64,000 nt of DNA from Opitutia bacterium. GTDB taxonomy: Bacteria; Verrucomicrobiota; Verrucomicrobiia; Opitutales; Opitutaceae. Location: positions 806,001-870,000 of the forward strand of contig JACRHT010000017.1 in NCBI GenBank assembly GCA_016217545.1. The letters run 5' to 3'. Below the pieces are notes generated by a model, which was not told the DNA's origin, did not search any database, and worked only from the letters and a program-made list of their open reading frames with translations. Positions 1 through 7,698 of this stretch are shown one piece after another; the stretch's first letter is position 1, and each line of letters begins with the position of its first letter. The position numbers were made by a program, and so were the translations under genes.

Positions 1-826
1 GCCACCACCAATCGCGCAAGCCGTCCGCCGCCTTCTCCCAACGGCGCCGCGCCCAGCCCAATTTCCATTTCTTCCGGAAATACGCACGGTTCTCCGCCTC
101 GTAGGGCCGCTGCTTCTTCGTGTCGCTCAGCGCGTCCTGCGTCACCGACCCGAAGTGATGAATGAAACACGCGCCGACCACGCCCGTGCGAAAGCCCGCC
201 AACCGCGCGCGCCGGAAGAAATCCGCATCCTCGAACTGCCCGATGCGAAACGCCTCGTCGAATCCGCCGATCTTTTCGAACACCGCGCGCCGCACCGCAA
301 AACAAACACCGTGCGCTCCGCCACGTCGCACCACGCCGCCGAGCTTCGTCGTGAACTCGCGCGCGTAGCTCTCGAAATCGTAATTCTGGTCGCGCTCGCG
401 CATCGCCGGGCAAACCACATCGAGCCCATGCCGCCCCGCCGCGCCCAGCAACGCCGCGAGCCACCCCGCCGGCAACAGCACATCATTATTCAGCACCACG
501 ACCCAGTCCGGCGCCGCCCCGGCAATGTTCCTATTAAGAACATTCGTCTCCCGGCCGCTCGCCTGCGCGTCTTCGCCAATGTTCTTAATAGGAACATTGG
601 CTGCGCGGACACCCTGGTTCCACGCGGGTGCGCAGCCGCGGTTCTGCTCGTTGCGGATGACCGTGAGCGCGGGCTGCGTCGCCAGCCACTCGCGCGTGCC
701 GTCGGTCGAGCCGTTGTCGACGACGATCACCTTCACGCCCGCCGCGAGGTCCGGTTGCAGGCACCGCACGCAGCCCTGCGTGTAGGCGAGCTGGTTGAGC
801 ACCGGGATGACGATCGCGACGGACAT
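1..826 (-). CDS. Glycosyltransferase family 2 (GT-A fold), C-terminus outside window
   Basis: At least 275 residues are readable and the frame stays open to base 1, so the C-terminus is missing. The start at 826 begins MSVAIVIPVLNQ, the usual first strand of GT2 enzymes. VDNGSTDGT follows, then VVVLNNDVLLP as the metal/nucleotide-binding region, and later a GGFDEAFRIGQFEDADF motif, typical of rhamnosyl- or other sugar transferases of cell-surface glycan synthesis. Two upstream in-frame ATGs (916, 931) would add a poorly conserved-looking leader, so 826 is preferred. Residues 77-101 are encoded exactly by a 75-bp inverted-repeat element (524-598) that sits between the NQG motif and the LNND motif. 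The gene is divergent from the glycosyltransferase at 964. The donor and acceptor sugars cannot be told from sequence. Confidence 0.88.
   Translation of the reverse strand, partial: MSVAIVIPVLNQLAYTQGCVRCLQPDLAAGVKVIVVDNGSTDGTREWLATQPALTVIRNEQNRGCAPAWNQGVRAANVPIKNIGEDAQASGRETNVLNRNIAGAAPDWVVVLNNDVLLPAGWLAALLGAAGRHGLDVVCPAMRERDQNYDFESYAREFTTKLGGVVRRGGAHGVCFAVRRAVFEKIGGFDEAFRIGQFEDADFFRRARLAGFRTGVVGACFIHHFGSVTQDALSDTKKQRPYEAENRAYFRKKWKLGWARRRWEKAADGLRDWWW
524..598. repeat. 75-bp element with perfect 21-bp terminal inverted repeats
   Basis: Bases 524-544 (starting AATGTTCCTATTAAG) and 578-598 are exact reverse complements over 21 bp and enclose a GC-rich 33-bp centre. Each arm is itself nearly palindromic. 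The arms are strikingly AT-rich for this genome. The element is 75 bp long, a multiple of three, and starts at a codon boundary of the glycosyltransferase, adding 25 residues without a stop. It resembles a miniature inverted-repeat or REP-type element; no transposase is nearby. Confidence 0.85.
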
Positions 827-963
827 CCGGCGCAGCTTCGCCGGAGGACGCTCCAAGTAAAACCTTTCTTCGCCGGGCAGCCCGCGACCTCCGGGCGGGG
901 GAACCAGCGTCGTCATCGTCCGCGTTGCCATGGCGCGGCGGATGTGTCCTCCTCGCGCCGAAC

Positions 964-1773
964 GTGTCCAAAGCGCTGCCCATCTCCGTCTCCATCATCG
1001 CCCGCAACGAGGCGCACTCGCTGCCGCGCTGCTTCGAAAGCGTGCGCGGATGGACCGCGGAAATTGTCGTCGTGCTCAACAACACCACCGACCCCAGCGC
1101 CGAAGTCGCGATGCGGCACGGCGCGCTGGTGTTCGAGACCGAGTGGCGCGGCTACCGCGACACGAAGAACTTCGCGCTCGACCGCTGCTCGCAACCGTGG
1201 GCGCTCTGCCTCGACGCCGACGAGGAAGTCTCGCCGGCGCTCCGCGCGGAGATCGAGGCGTTCTTCGCGCGCGGCGACGACCGGAAGTTCCACGCGGCGC
1301 GCTTCCCGCGCAAGGTCTGGTTCATCGACCGCTGGATCACGCACGGCGACTGGTATCCCGACCACAACACCCGCCTCGTGAACCGCGCGCACTGCCGGTG
1401 GGGCGGCGACCAATTCGTGCACGAGCACATGCACGTCGACGGTCCGGTCGCGACGCTCCGCGGCGACCTGCACCATTACTCCTTCCCGACGCTCAGCCAC
1501 CACGTGGCGAAGATCAACCCGTTTGCCGATCTGTTCCTCCAGCAACAGATGGCCAAGGGCGGCCGCTTTTCACTCGGCGCGGCGGTGTTCCGGCCGGCGT
1601 GGCGGTTCTTCCGCGCGTATGTGCTGCGGCTGGGTTTTCTCGACGGCTTTCCCGGTTTCTACATCGCATGGGCCACCGCCTTCGGCGCCTTCGTGCGCTA
1701 CAGCCGGCTCTACGAACACGAGCATCGCGCTAGCCCGAGCCCAAGCCAGGCAACCACGAATGAACACCAATAG
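964..1773 (+). CDS. Glycosyltransferase family 2, WaaE/KdtX-like
   Basis: This 269-residue protein begins with the GT2 strand ISVSIIARNEA, then has IVVVLNNTTD and the acidic LCLDADEEVS motif expected to bind metal and nucleotide sugar. The later region containing WITHGDWYPDHNTRL and HEHMHVDG is typical of the lipopolysaccharide-core WaaE/KdtX branch (beta-glucosyl or heptosyl-modifying transferases acting at the inner membrane). The GTG at 964 is chosen because it lies just before the first beta strand; the longer frame only reaches a TTG at 925. The stop lies inside an inverted repeat that separates this gene from the DciA-like gene. The acceptor is unknown. Confidence 0.85.
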   Translation: MSKALPISVSIIARNEAHSLPRCFESVRGWTAEIVVVLNNTTDPSAEVAMRHGALVFETEWRGYRDTKNFALDRCSQPWALCLDADEEVSPALRAEIEAFFARGDDRKFHAARFPRKVWFIDRWITHGDWYPDHNTRLVNRAHCRWGGDQFVHEHMHVDGPVATLRGDLHHYSFPTLSHHVAKINPFADLFLQQQMAKGGRFSLGAAVFRPAWRFFRAYVLRLGFLDGFPGFYIAWATAFGAFVRYSRLYEHEHRASPSPSQATTNEHQ

Positions 1774-1820
1774 ACACGAATTCCGGACCATTCGTGTTCA
1801 TTCGTGTCCATTCGTGGTTC
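1752..1820. repeat. Inverted repeat built of degenerate CACGAATGRA units
   Basis: The left arm (1752-1781) is made of about three copies of a roughly 10-nt unit (CACGAATGAA, CACCAATAGA, CACGAAT). The right arm (1791-1820) is its reverse complement with the units TTCGTGTTCA and TTCGTGTCCA. The left arm contains the stop codon of the glycosyltransferase, and the right arm ends 11 bp before the next start codon. A sister repeat with CACTAAT units lies at 36066-36150. Confidence 0.8.
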
Positions 1821-1830
1821 ACCTCCGGTA

Positions 1831-2211
1831 ATGCCCGAAGCGCCCAAAGAGTTCAGTCACGAGGTCGAGAACCTCATCGCGTCCTTCCGCGGCCTGCCGG
1901 AGGAGGATAGCCGGTCGCGTCACCGCAAGACGCAGGACCTCGGCAAGCTGATCGACGAGCTGCTGGTCAAATACCGCATCAGCCACGACTCGCTGGAGCA
2001 CTCGATCCGGGAAAAGTGGGCCGAACTCGTCGGCGTGGCCAACGCCACCTACTCGCACCCGGTCGTCGTCGAACGCGGCCAATTGCTGGTGCTGTGCTCG
2101 CACGCCGTGGTGCGCAACGAACTCTTCCACCACCGCCTCCAAATCCTCGAAAAGCTCCGGAAGCTGCCCGGGTGCGAAGGCATCAGGGGGCTGACGCTGC
2201 GGGCGGGGTAA
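1831..2211 (+). CDS. DciA-like protein (DUF721)
   Basis: This 126-residue protein matches the DUF721/DciA type. It has a short helical N-terminus, then LLVKYRISHDSLEHSIREKWAELVG, a beta-rich stretch (THSPVV-like YSHPVVVERGQLLVLCSH) and a C-terminal alpha-helical part ending in LRKLPGCEGIRGLTLRAG. DciA proteins load the replicative helicase DnaB in bacteria that lack DnaC. The ATG at 1831 is used because the longer frame back to 1804 is made only of repeat DNA. No Shine-Dalgarno sequence is visible. A small membrane protein gene follows after 9 bp. The family assignment is by motif reading, and the loader role is family knowledge. Confidence 0.75.
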   Translation: MPEAPKEFSHEVENLIASFRGLPEEDSRSRHRKTQDLGKLIDELLVKYRISHDSLEHSIREKWAELVGVANATYSHPVVVERGQLLVLCSHAVVRNELFHHRLQILEKLRKLPGCEGIRGLTLRAG

Positions 2212-2220
2212 TTCGATTCC

Positions 2221-2547
2221 ATGATCAATCCGAAGCTCGCGGAAGAAGTAGAGCTTGGCCGCCCGGCACGCTCGATAGGCGAACGCCTTTTCCGCGGCTC
2301 CCTTTTCTATTTCGTTTTCGTCGCGACGTTGAGCTGGGTTCTCCGGCTTTTCGGATCCGAGGAATACTGGGAGCGCAAGTTGGGAATCGTTGGGCACGTG
2401 TTGGGTGTGACGCTGGGGCTCAGCTTTTTCTACATGATCAACTACATGGCACTCCGCTTCACGCGAAACCGTTGGGTAAAGGCGGCTTGGTTCTCATTGC
2501 TGGGGTTCATCGCACTCCTGATCGCAACGCATATCCTGTGGCGATAG
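2221..2547 (+). CDS. Small membrane protein, unknown
   Basis: This 108-residue protein is not recognised. A charged N-terminus is followed by three hydrophobic stretches at roughly residues 28-45, 58-76 and 87-106 that look like membrane helices. The charged linker with EEYWERK lies between the first two, and a TRNRW turn lies between the last two. It is 9 bp downstream of the DciA-like gene and 197 bp before rpsO, so it may be the last gene of the short upstream operon. Its codon use resembles that of its neighbours but is less extreme in GC. Confidence 0.6.
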   Translation: MINPKLAEEVELGRPARSIGERLFRGSLFYFVFVATLSWVLRLFGSEEYWERKLGIVGHVLGVTLGLSFFYMINYMALRFTRNRWVKAAWFSLLGFIALLIATHILWR

Positions 2548-2640
2548 TCTCGCAAATTAGCGCTTGCCCGCCGCCCGGCCGGTTTGGTTAATGGCGGCTT
2601 GCGTTAGTGAGAGTCCGCTGGTCGCGGGCTCCCACCACGG

Positions 2641-2712
2641 TCAGTCCGGGCAACCGGACGGATAACGGTGCCGCCGGCCCTCCAAAAGCGGGCGGCACGA
2701 GGCGAAAGCCTC
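2641..2712 (+). promoter_or_regulatory. Structured leader of rpsO with three consecutive hairpins
   Basis: Just upstream of rpsO are three strong stems in a row. The first is 2644-2649 paired with 2654-2659, closing a GCAA tetraloop. The second is 2668-2675 paired with 2691-2698, with a larger loop. The third is 2699-2703 paired with 2708-2712, closing a GAAA tetraloop. The last stem ends 32 bases before the ATG. S15 represses its own synthesis in several bacterial phyla through unrelated leader structures, so this is a plausible S15-binding regulator. That role is inferred only; the pairing is seen directly. Confidence 0.55.
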
Positions 2713-2744
2713 CAAAATGACCGCGCCATCAACAACATAAACCA

Positions 2745-3008
2745 ATGTCACAACCCGTTAAGTCAGAAGTTATCGCCCAGTTCAAAACCCACGAGAAGGA
2801 CACCGGCTCCAGCGACGTCCAGATCGCGCTGCTCACTGCTCGCATCAATCACTTGACCGAGCACCTGCGCACGCATCGCAAGGACTTCCACAGCCGCCGC
2901 GGCCTCCTCCAGATGGCGAGCCGCCGTCGTAAGCTGCTTGATTACCTCAAGCGCGAAGACCTCGCCAAATACAACGAGCTTCTCCAGAAGCTCAACCTGC
3001 GTAAGTAA
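2745..3008 (+). CDS. rpsO: 30S ribosomal protein S15
   Basis: At 87 residues it matches the usual S15 length. The diagnostic segments [36 protein letters not shown] and [13 protein letters not shown] are all present. S15 binds the central domain of 16S rRNA early in small-subunit assembly and forms a bridge to the large subunit. It is followed by a terminator and, 292 bp downstream, by pnp. This rpsO-pnp order is widely conserved, although here a terminator and a repeat separate the genes. No good Shine-Dalgarno lies before the ATG, but the leader is highly structured. Confidence 0.97.
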   Translation: MSQPVKSEVIAQFKTHEKDTGSSDVQIALLTARINHLTEHLRTHRKDFHSRRGLLQMASRRRKLLDYLKREDLAKYNELLQKLNLRK

Positions 3009-3020
3009 CCCGCTTTCACG

Positions 3021-3050
3021 AAAGGCGGCCCACCGTCGGGCCGCCTTTTG
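3021..3050 (+). terminator. Rho-independent terminator after rpsO
   Basis: An 8-bp GC stem (3024-3031 with 3038-3045) is extended by AAA/TTT pairs and followed by TTTTG, 13 bp after the rpsO stop. It would end or attenuate the rpsO transcript before pnp. Confidence 0.85.
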
Positions 3051-3096
3051 TTCACCTCGCGACCAGTTCACCGGGACATTTCCGCTTACTCCTTCC

Positions 3097-3170
3097 AAGG
3101 TGGAACGCGTTGACCCCAACGCGTTCAGGCAACCGAAGCCCCGCGCGTTGAGGTCAACGCGCTCCACCCA
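3097..3170. repeat. Inverted repeat of the GGTGGAACGCGTTGACC family
   Basis: The left arm (about 3097-3126) and right arm (about 3143-3170) are near-perfect reverse complements carrying AACGCGTTGACCYCAACGCG. Each arm also contains an internal partial palindrome. A second copy of the left arm, with a decayed right arm, lies at 34854-34920 after the batD/E gene. Confidence 0.8.
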
Positions 3171-3300
3171 AGGGAGCAGTAATCCGAAATATCTCGGCAA
3201 CTGATTCAGAGGGGAACGGAAACGGCCAATCGTTCGAACCCCGCTCCGCCTGCCGCCCTTTGCGGCCGAGGCGGCGCACCTACATCCGAAGTTAGATCAA

Positions 3301-5508
3301 ATGAATCAGAAACACGTTATCGAAGTGCCCGGCTTGGGCATCAAGTTCTCCACCGGCACCTACGGCAATCTCGCCGGCGGCGCCGTCATCGTCACGGTCG
3401 GTGAGACCAACGTCATGGTCACCGCCTGCGCCGCGCAAACCATGCGCCCCGGCCAGGACTTCTTCCCCCTGACGGTCGACTACCGCGAAAAATACGCCGC
3501 GGCCGGCCGCTTCCCCGGCGGCTACTTCAAGCGCGAAGGCCGTCCGTCCGAGAAGGAAATCCTCACCTCGCGCCTCTGCGACCGTCCCTGCCGCCCCCTC
3601 TTCCCGGAAGGCTTCCTCAATGAAGTCCAGATCATCGGCCAGCTCCTGTCGGCCGACCAAGTCAACGACTCCGACATCTCGATGGTCAACGGCGCCAGCG
3701 CCGCCCTCGCCATCTCCGACATTCCGTGGGCCGGCCCGATCGGCTGCGTCCGCGTCGCGTTGATCGACGGCGCGTTCGTCGCCAACCCGACGATCGAGCA
3801 GATGTTCTCCTCCACGCTCGACCTCATCTACGTCGGCACGAAGAAGGACATGCTGATGATCGAAGGCTCGGCCGACCAGCTGCCCGAAGAGGAGTTCATC
3901 AAGGCCCTCGAATTCGGTCACCAAGCCATCCAGCCGATCATCGCCGCCATCGAGGAGCTCGTCGCCAAGTGCGGCAAGCCGAAGGCGCAGTTCGCCCTCG
4001 TCGGCGCCACGCCCGAGGCCCGCGCCATCATCGAGCGCGTCGTCCCGGCCGACCGCCTCGCCACCGCCATCTTCGGCAAGGAAAAGGCTGCCCGCAGCGC
4101 CGCCGTGAAGGTTCTCAAGGAGGAGGCCAAGGCCGCCCTCACCGCCGAGCTCGGCGCCGACAAGTTCACCGACGTCGACCTGAACGTCGTGTTCGAAGAC
4201 CTGCAATACAAGGCCTACCGCCAGACCGTCCTCACCAAGGGCGTCCGCGCCGACGGCCGCGGCCAGAAGGACATCCGTCCGCTCCACGCCGAAGTCGGCG
4301 TTCTCCCCCGCGTGCACGGCTCCGCGACCTTCCAGCGTGGCGACACGCAGAACATCGCCATCACCACCCTCGGGCCCACCAAGGTAGCCCAGGAAATGGA
4401 CGGCCTCACCGTCGGCGCGACCTCCAAGTCGTTCTTCCTTCACTACTACTTCCCGCCGTTCTCCGTCGGCGAAACCGGCCGCTTCACCGGCCCCGGCCGC
4501 CGCGAAATCGGCCACGGCGCCCTCGCCGAGCGCTCGCTCGTCCCGGTGCTCCCGCCCGAGGACGTGTTCCCCTACTCCATCCGCGTCGTCTCCGAGATCA
4601 TGGCCTCCAACGGCTCGACCTCGATGGCTTCGATCTGCGGCGGCTGTCTCTCCCTCATGGACGCGGGCGTGCCGATCATCGCCCCGGTCGCCGGCATCTC
4701 CTGCGGTCTCATGACCCAGAACAACGCCGAAGGCGGCATCGAGAAGTGGGTCACGATCACCGACATTCTCGGTGAGGAAGACCACTTCGGCGACATGGAC
4801 TTCAAGCTCGCCGGCACCACCAAGGGCATCACCGGCTTCCAGCTCGACCTCAAGATCAACGGCCTGCCCTTCGAGATCGCCAAGACCGCGATCTTCCAAG
4901 CCCGCGACGCGCGCATCGAGATCCTGAAGACCATGCTCGCCGCCCTCCCGGCGCCGCGCAAGGACCTCAGCACCTACGCCCCCCGCATCCAGACGATCCA
5001 GATCGATCCCGAAAAGATCGGCCTGCTCATCGGACCCGGTGGCAAGACGATCCGCCGCATCACCGAGACGACCGGCGCGCAGATCGACATCGCCGAGGAC
5101 GACTCCGGCAAGGTGTTCATCTACTCGAACAATGCCGACGCGATGAACCGCGCCGTGCAGGAGATCGACGCCCTCTGCGGCGGCGGCGCCCAGATCGAGA
5201 TGAACAAGATCTACACCGGCCGCGTCACCGGCACGAAGGAGTTCGGCGCGTTCGTCGAGTGTCTCCCGGGCAAGGAAGGCCTCGTGCACATCTCCGAGCT
5301 CGCGGACTTCCGCGTCCGCCGCACTGAAGACGTCGTCAAGGTCGGCGACTCCATCACCGTCAAGTGCATCGGCATCGACGAGCGCTCCGGCAAGGTCCGC
5401 CTCAGCCGCCGCGCCGCGATGAAGGACCTCGAGCAGCAGAAGCAGCCCGCGGCCGACGCCGCCCCGGCTCCCGCCGCTCCGGCCGCCGACGCCCCCGCGC
5501 AATCCTAA
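3301..5508 (+). CDS. pnp: Polyribonucleotide nucleotidyltransferase (PNPase)
   Basis: This 735-residue protein has the full PNPase order: a first RNase PH domain with [16 protein letters not shown], the helical linker, a second RNase PH domain with FQRGDTQ and SDGSTS-like [13 protein letters not shown], a KH domain with IGPGGKTIR (around residues 575-585) and an S1 domain with GFGAFVE-like [22 protein letters not shown]. It degrades RNA 3' to 5' by phosphorolysis and is part of the RNA-decay machinery. The C-terminus ends in an Ala/Pro-rich tail. It sits downstream of rpsO as in many bacteria. The second domain carries the usual Asp-rich phosphate/metal site ([15 protein letters not shown]). 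Confidence 0.98.
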   Translation: MNQKHVIEVPGLGIKFSTGTYGNLAGGAVIVTVGETNVMVTACAAQTMRPGQDFFPLTVDYREKYAAAGRFPGGYFKREGRPSEKEILTSRLCDRPCRPLFPEGFLNEVQIIGQLLSADQVNDSDISMVNGASAALAISDIPWAGPIGCVRVALIDGAFVANPTIEQMFSSTLDLIYVGTKKDMLMIEGSADQLPEEEFIKALEFGHQAIQPIIAAIEELVAKCGKPKAQFALVGATPEARAIIERVVPADRLATAIFGKEKAARSAAVKVLKEEAKAALTAELGADKFTDVDLNVVFEDLQYKAYRQTVLTKGVRADGRGQKDIRPLHAEVGVLPRVHGSATFQRGDTQNIAITTLGPTKVAQEMDGLTVGATSKSFFLHYYFPPFSVGETGRFTGPGRREIGHGALAERSLVPVLPPEDVFPYSIRVVSEIMASNGSTSMASICGGCLSLMDAGVPIIAPVAGISCGLMTQNNAEGGIEKWVTITDILGEEDHFGDMDFKLAGTTKGITGFQLDLKINGLPFEIAKTAIFQARDARIEILKTMLAALPAPRKDLSTYAPRIQTIQIDPEKIGLLIGPGGKTIRRITETTGAQIDIAEDDSGKVFIYSNNADAMNRAVQEIDALCGGGAQIEMNKIYTGRVTGTKEFGAFVECLPGKEGLVHISELADFRVRRTEDVVKVGDSITVKCIGIDERSGKVRLSRRAAMKDLEQQKQPAADAAPAPAAPAADAPAQS

Positions 5509-5520
5509 CGCAACCGGTAG

Positions 5521-5541
5521 GGGCGGTTGCCCCAACCGCCC
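5521..5541. repeat. Perfect 9-bp stem of a GGGCGGTTGCCCCAACCGCCC hairpin
   Basis: Bases 5521-5529 pair perfectly with 5533-5541 around a 3-base loop. It lies 13 bp past the pnp stop and just before the terminator. It is GC-rich, lacks its own T-run and looks like a REP-type intergenic palindrome rather than a second terminator. Confidence 0.6.
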
Positions 5542-5555
5542 TCTTCCGCATCGAA

Positions 5556-5585
5556 GCCGCGACTCACGTCGCGGCTTTTTCTTTG
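5556..5585 (+). terminator. Rho-independent terminator after pnp
   Basis: An 8-bp stem (5556-5563 with 5568-5575) has a TCAC loop and is followed by TTTTTCTTT. Confidence 0.88.
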
Positions 5586-5638
5586 CCCCCACGGGGACGC
5601 CCACCTGCCCCGCGCCACCGCGACGCCCGCGGCCCAGC

Positions 5639-5675
5639 CCCGATGAATTTGCCGTAATACGGCAAATTCATCGGG
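5639..5675. repeat. Perfect 37-bp palindrome
   Basis: Two 18-bp arms (5639-5656 and 5658-5675) are exact reverse complements around one central A. The inner part is AT-rich (GATGAATTTGCCGTA). It lies 72 bp upstream of the ATG of the nucleotidyltransferase-kinase fusion. It could be a mobile palindrome or an operator for a dimeric regulator; its perfection and length favour a repeat element. Confidence 0.85.
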
Positions 5676-5747
5676 ACGCGCGCTCGCGTGCTTCGACGCA
5701 ATTCCGCGCGTGCAACCCGGCGCGCTCTTTCGCTAAACCTCTCCCGA

Positions 5748-6860
5748 ATGACCCGTGTTTTCGTCTCCGGCTGCTACGACATTCTGCACGCCGGTCACGT
5801 CCAGTTCTTCCGCGAAGCCAAAGCCCTCGGCACGCACCTCACCGTGACCTTCGCCGGCGCCGACGTGCTCTGGCAGCACAAGCAGCGCCGCAGCTCGCTG
5901 CCCGACGACCATAAGCGCGCCCTCATCGCCGCGCTCGACATGGTCGACGAAGTCATCGTCACCCACGGCACCGAGCACGGCCTCGACTTCAAGGACGACT
6001 TTCTGCGCCTCCGGCCCGACATCCTCGCCGTCACGGAGGACGACAAATACGCCGACCTGAAACGCGCCCTCTGCGCCCAAGTCGGCGCGCGCTACGTCGT
6101 CCTCCCGAAAACCCCGCCGCAATTCACGCCGGTCTCCACTTCCGAGATCGTCCGTTGGATCAAAGCGCCGAGCGAGGCGCCGTTGCGCATCGATTTCGCC
6201 GGCGGCTGGCTCGACGTCCCGCGCCACGCCCGCGCCGGCGGCTATATCGTCAACTGCGCGATTTCGCCGACCGTCTCCCTCCGCGACTGGCCCTACGAAC
6301 ACAAGGCCGGCCTCGGCGGCAGCGGCGCGTGGGCCTTGCTCAACGGCAAGGACGGCGTGGCCGCCGAACTCGACCTCGGCGTCGGTTGGCAAGACCCCGC
6401 CATCATTCGCGAAGGCGGCCTCTGCGCCTGGCGCAGCGGACCGAAGCCTGTCCTCGAAATCAAAACCGACGGCGCGCTTCTCGCCGGCAAACTCGCGCTC
6501 TATTGGACGGGCAAAGGCCACTGCACTCCTGCCATCGCCGACAGCGCGCGCGACTACGATGCGATTTACCGCGCCGGCCGGACGGCGCGTGATGCGGTGT
6601 GGAAAAGCGACTTCGCGCTCCTCGCCGACGCCGTGCGCCAGTCCTACGCCGCGCAACGCGCCGAAGGCATGGATCCCTTGCCCGGCGACGCCGCTGCGCC
6701 TGCCGCATCAGCGCTCGCCGCGTGCCGCCCGCTCGCATGGAAATACTGCGGCGGCGGCTTCGGCGGATATGCCGCCTATCTCTTCGCCACGCCCGCCGAG
6801 CGCGATGCCGCCTGCCGAACGCCGGGTTTCCGCCCGGTAGAGCCGTTCGGGCACGAGTAA
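5748..6860 (+). CDS. Fusion: HIGH-motif nucleotidyltransferase plus GHMP-type sugar kinase domain
   Basis: This is a 370-residue protein. Residues 1-140 form a cytidylyl/adenylyltransferase of the RfaE-C/TagD type: FVSGCYDILHAGHVQFF carries the HxGH site (H14, H17) and STSEIV (130-135) the C-terminal nucleotide loop. Residues about 143-370 resemble a shortened GHMP kinase: RIDFAGGW (147-154), GLGGSGAW (188-195) as the phosphate loop, a WQDP...GGL segment, and CGGGFGGYAAYLF near the end. GHMP kinases of this look act on heptose-7-phosphate or fucose. A combined sugar kinase/nucleotidylyltransferase for a surface sugar, such as activated heptose, is inferred. The kinase half is roughly 100 residues shorter than typical. 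The ATG at 5748 matches the start of the Rossmann fold. Confidence 0.75.
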   Translation: MTRVFVSGCYDILHAGHVQFFREAKALGTHLTVTFAGADVLWQHKQRRSSLPDDHKRALIAALDMVDEVIVTHGTEHGLDFKDDFLRLRPDILAVTEDDKYADLKRALCAQVGARYVVLPKTPPQFTPVSTSEIVRWIKAPSEAPLRIDFAGGWLDVPRHARAGGYIVNCAISPTVSLRDWPYEHKAGLGGSGAWALLNGKDGVAAELDLGVGWQDPAIIREGGLCAWRSGPKPVLEIKTDGALLAGKLALYWTGKGHCTPAIADSARDYDAIYRAGRTARDAVWKSDFALLADAVRQSYAAQRAEGMDPLPGDAAAPAASALAACRPLAWKYCGGGFGGYAAYLFATPAERDAACRTPGFRPVEPFGHE

Positions 6861-6903
6861 GCCTTTGCCTCGCGACGTGGCCGCGGTAAGTTCCGAAATT
6901 CGC

Positions 6904-7407
6904 GTGTCCGTCCCGTCCCACAAGAAAGGCCTTCGCATCGTCGCCGCGCTCGAGGCGCTGAAGGGTGCGATCGTGCTCATCGTCGGCTTCGGGCTCCTCT
7001 CGTTGCTCGGCCGCGACCAAGCCGCTTTCGCGGAGCACCTCGTCGCGCGACTGCACCTGAACCCCGCGCACCACTACCCGCACATTTTCATCGAGGCGAT
7101 GAGCAACGTGAACAACACGCACCTCGTGCTGCTCGCGTGCCTCGCCGCGCTGTATTCGGCTCTCCGCTTTGCCGAAGCCTACGGCCTGTGGCTGCAACGC
7201 CGCTGGGCCGAGTGGCTCGCGGCGCTCAGTGGCGCGATCTACGTGCCGGTCGAGATCTACGAGATTTTCCACCGCGTCTCCTGGTTCAAGATCACCGCAC
7301 TCGTCGTGAACCTCGCCATCGTCGGCTACATGGTGTGGCTGCTCACTGAATCGCGCCGCCTCGGGCACATCGAAGCGAAAGAACTCCCCGACAAATCGTC
7401 GGCCTGA
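6904..7407 (+). CDS. DUF2127-like membrane protein
   Basis: About 167 residues with four hydrophobic segments, beginning VSVPSHKKGLRIVAALEALKGAIVL. The ALEALKG motif after a short basic leader, the LRFAEAYGLW motif in the middle and the EIYEIFHR stretch near the third helix are characteristic of DUF2127 integral membrane proteins, whose function is unknown. In-frame alternatives are GTG 6877 and TTG 6865; GTG 6904 is chosen for the position of the first helix. It follows the fusion gene by about 40 bp on the same strand. Confidence 0.65.
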   Translation: MSVPSHKKGLRIVAALEALKGAIVLIVGFGLLSLLGRDQAAFAEHLVARLHLNPAHHYPHIFIEAMSNVNNTHLVLLACLAALYSALRFAEAYGLWLQRRWAEWLAALSGAIYVPVEIYEIFHRVSWFKITALVVNLAIVGYMVWLLTESRRLGHIEAKELPDKSSA

Positions 7408-7419
7408 CCGCGCCGCGCC

Positions 7420-7698
7420 TCAGGAGCGGAAGAAGGCGACCACGATCACCGCTAGGCCGAGCGCCACGCCCGCAGCGGCATAGCGGCCGACGTTTCGCTC
7501 GAAGTGAGTCGTTTTCACCGGCTCCTCCGCCGCCGCACCTCGGTCGACTCCGTGCACGTGCAACTCGTGCTGTCGACGCAGCGCGAGCGACCGCCGCGTC
7601 GAGCGCGCGAAGCCGCGCAGGAACACGCCCGCGATCAGCAACGTGAAACCGACCGCGAGCAACACGTCGCGCGAAAAGACCGTGCCCTCCCCGCTCAT
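7420..7698 (-). CDS. Small two-helix membrane protein, unknown
   Basis: The 92-residue product MSGEGTVFSRDVLL... has a hydrophobic helix at about residues 12-28 (LLAVGFTLLIAGVFL), a basic stretch, a central polar part and a second helix at about residues 73-88 (AAAGVALGLAVIVVAFF). It is not recognised. Its ATG overlaps the TGA of the MOSC gene (ATGA), so the two are translationally coupled, which supports both calls. Confidence 0.6.
   Translation of the reverse strand: MSGEGTVFSRDVLLAVGFTLLIAGVFLRGFARSTRRSLALRRQHELHVHGVDRGAAAEEPVKTTHFERNVGRYAAAGVALGLAVIVVAFFRS

Noticed and set aside
524-598. CRISPR-like spacing of two repeats
   Set aside because: Only two inverted, not direct, repeats; they lie inside a gene and no cas genes are present.
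2641-2712. tRNA-like fold before rpsO
   Set aside because: The three hairpins cannot be folded into a cloverleaf with acceptor and T arm of the right sizes.
5521-5541. Second terminator after pnp
   Set aside because: The stem is strong but has no T-run; the real terminator is at 5556-5585.
3292-5604. 770-residue minus-strand frame opposite pnp
   Set aside because: It runs exactly antisense to a certain PNPase gene and is made of Gly/Ala/Asp/Arg repeats, the usual result of GC-rich third positions on the other strand.
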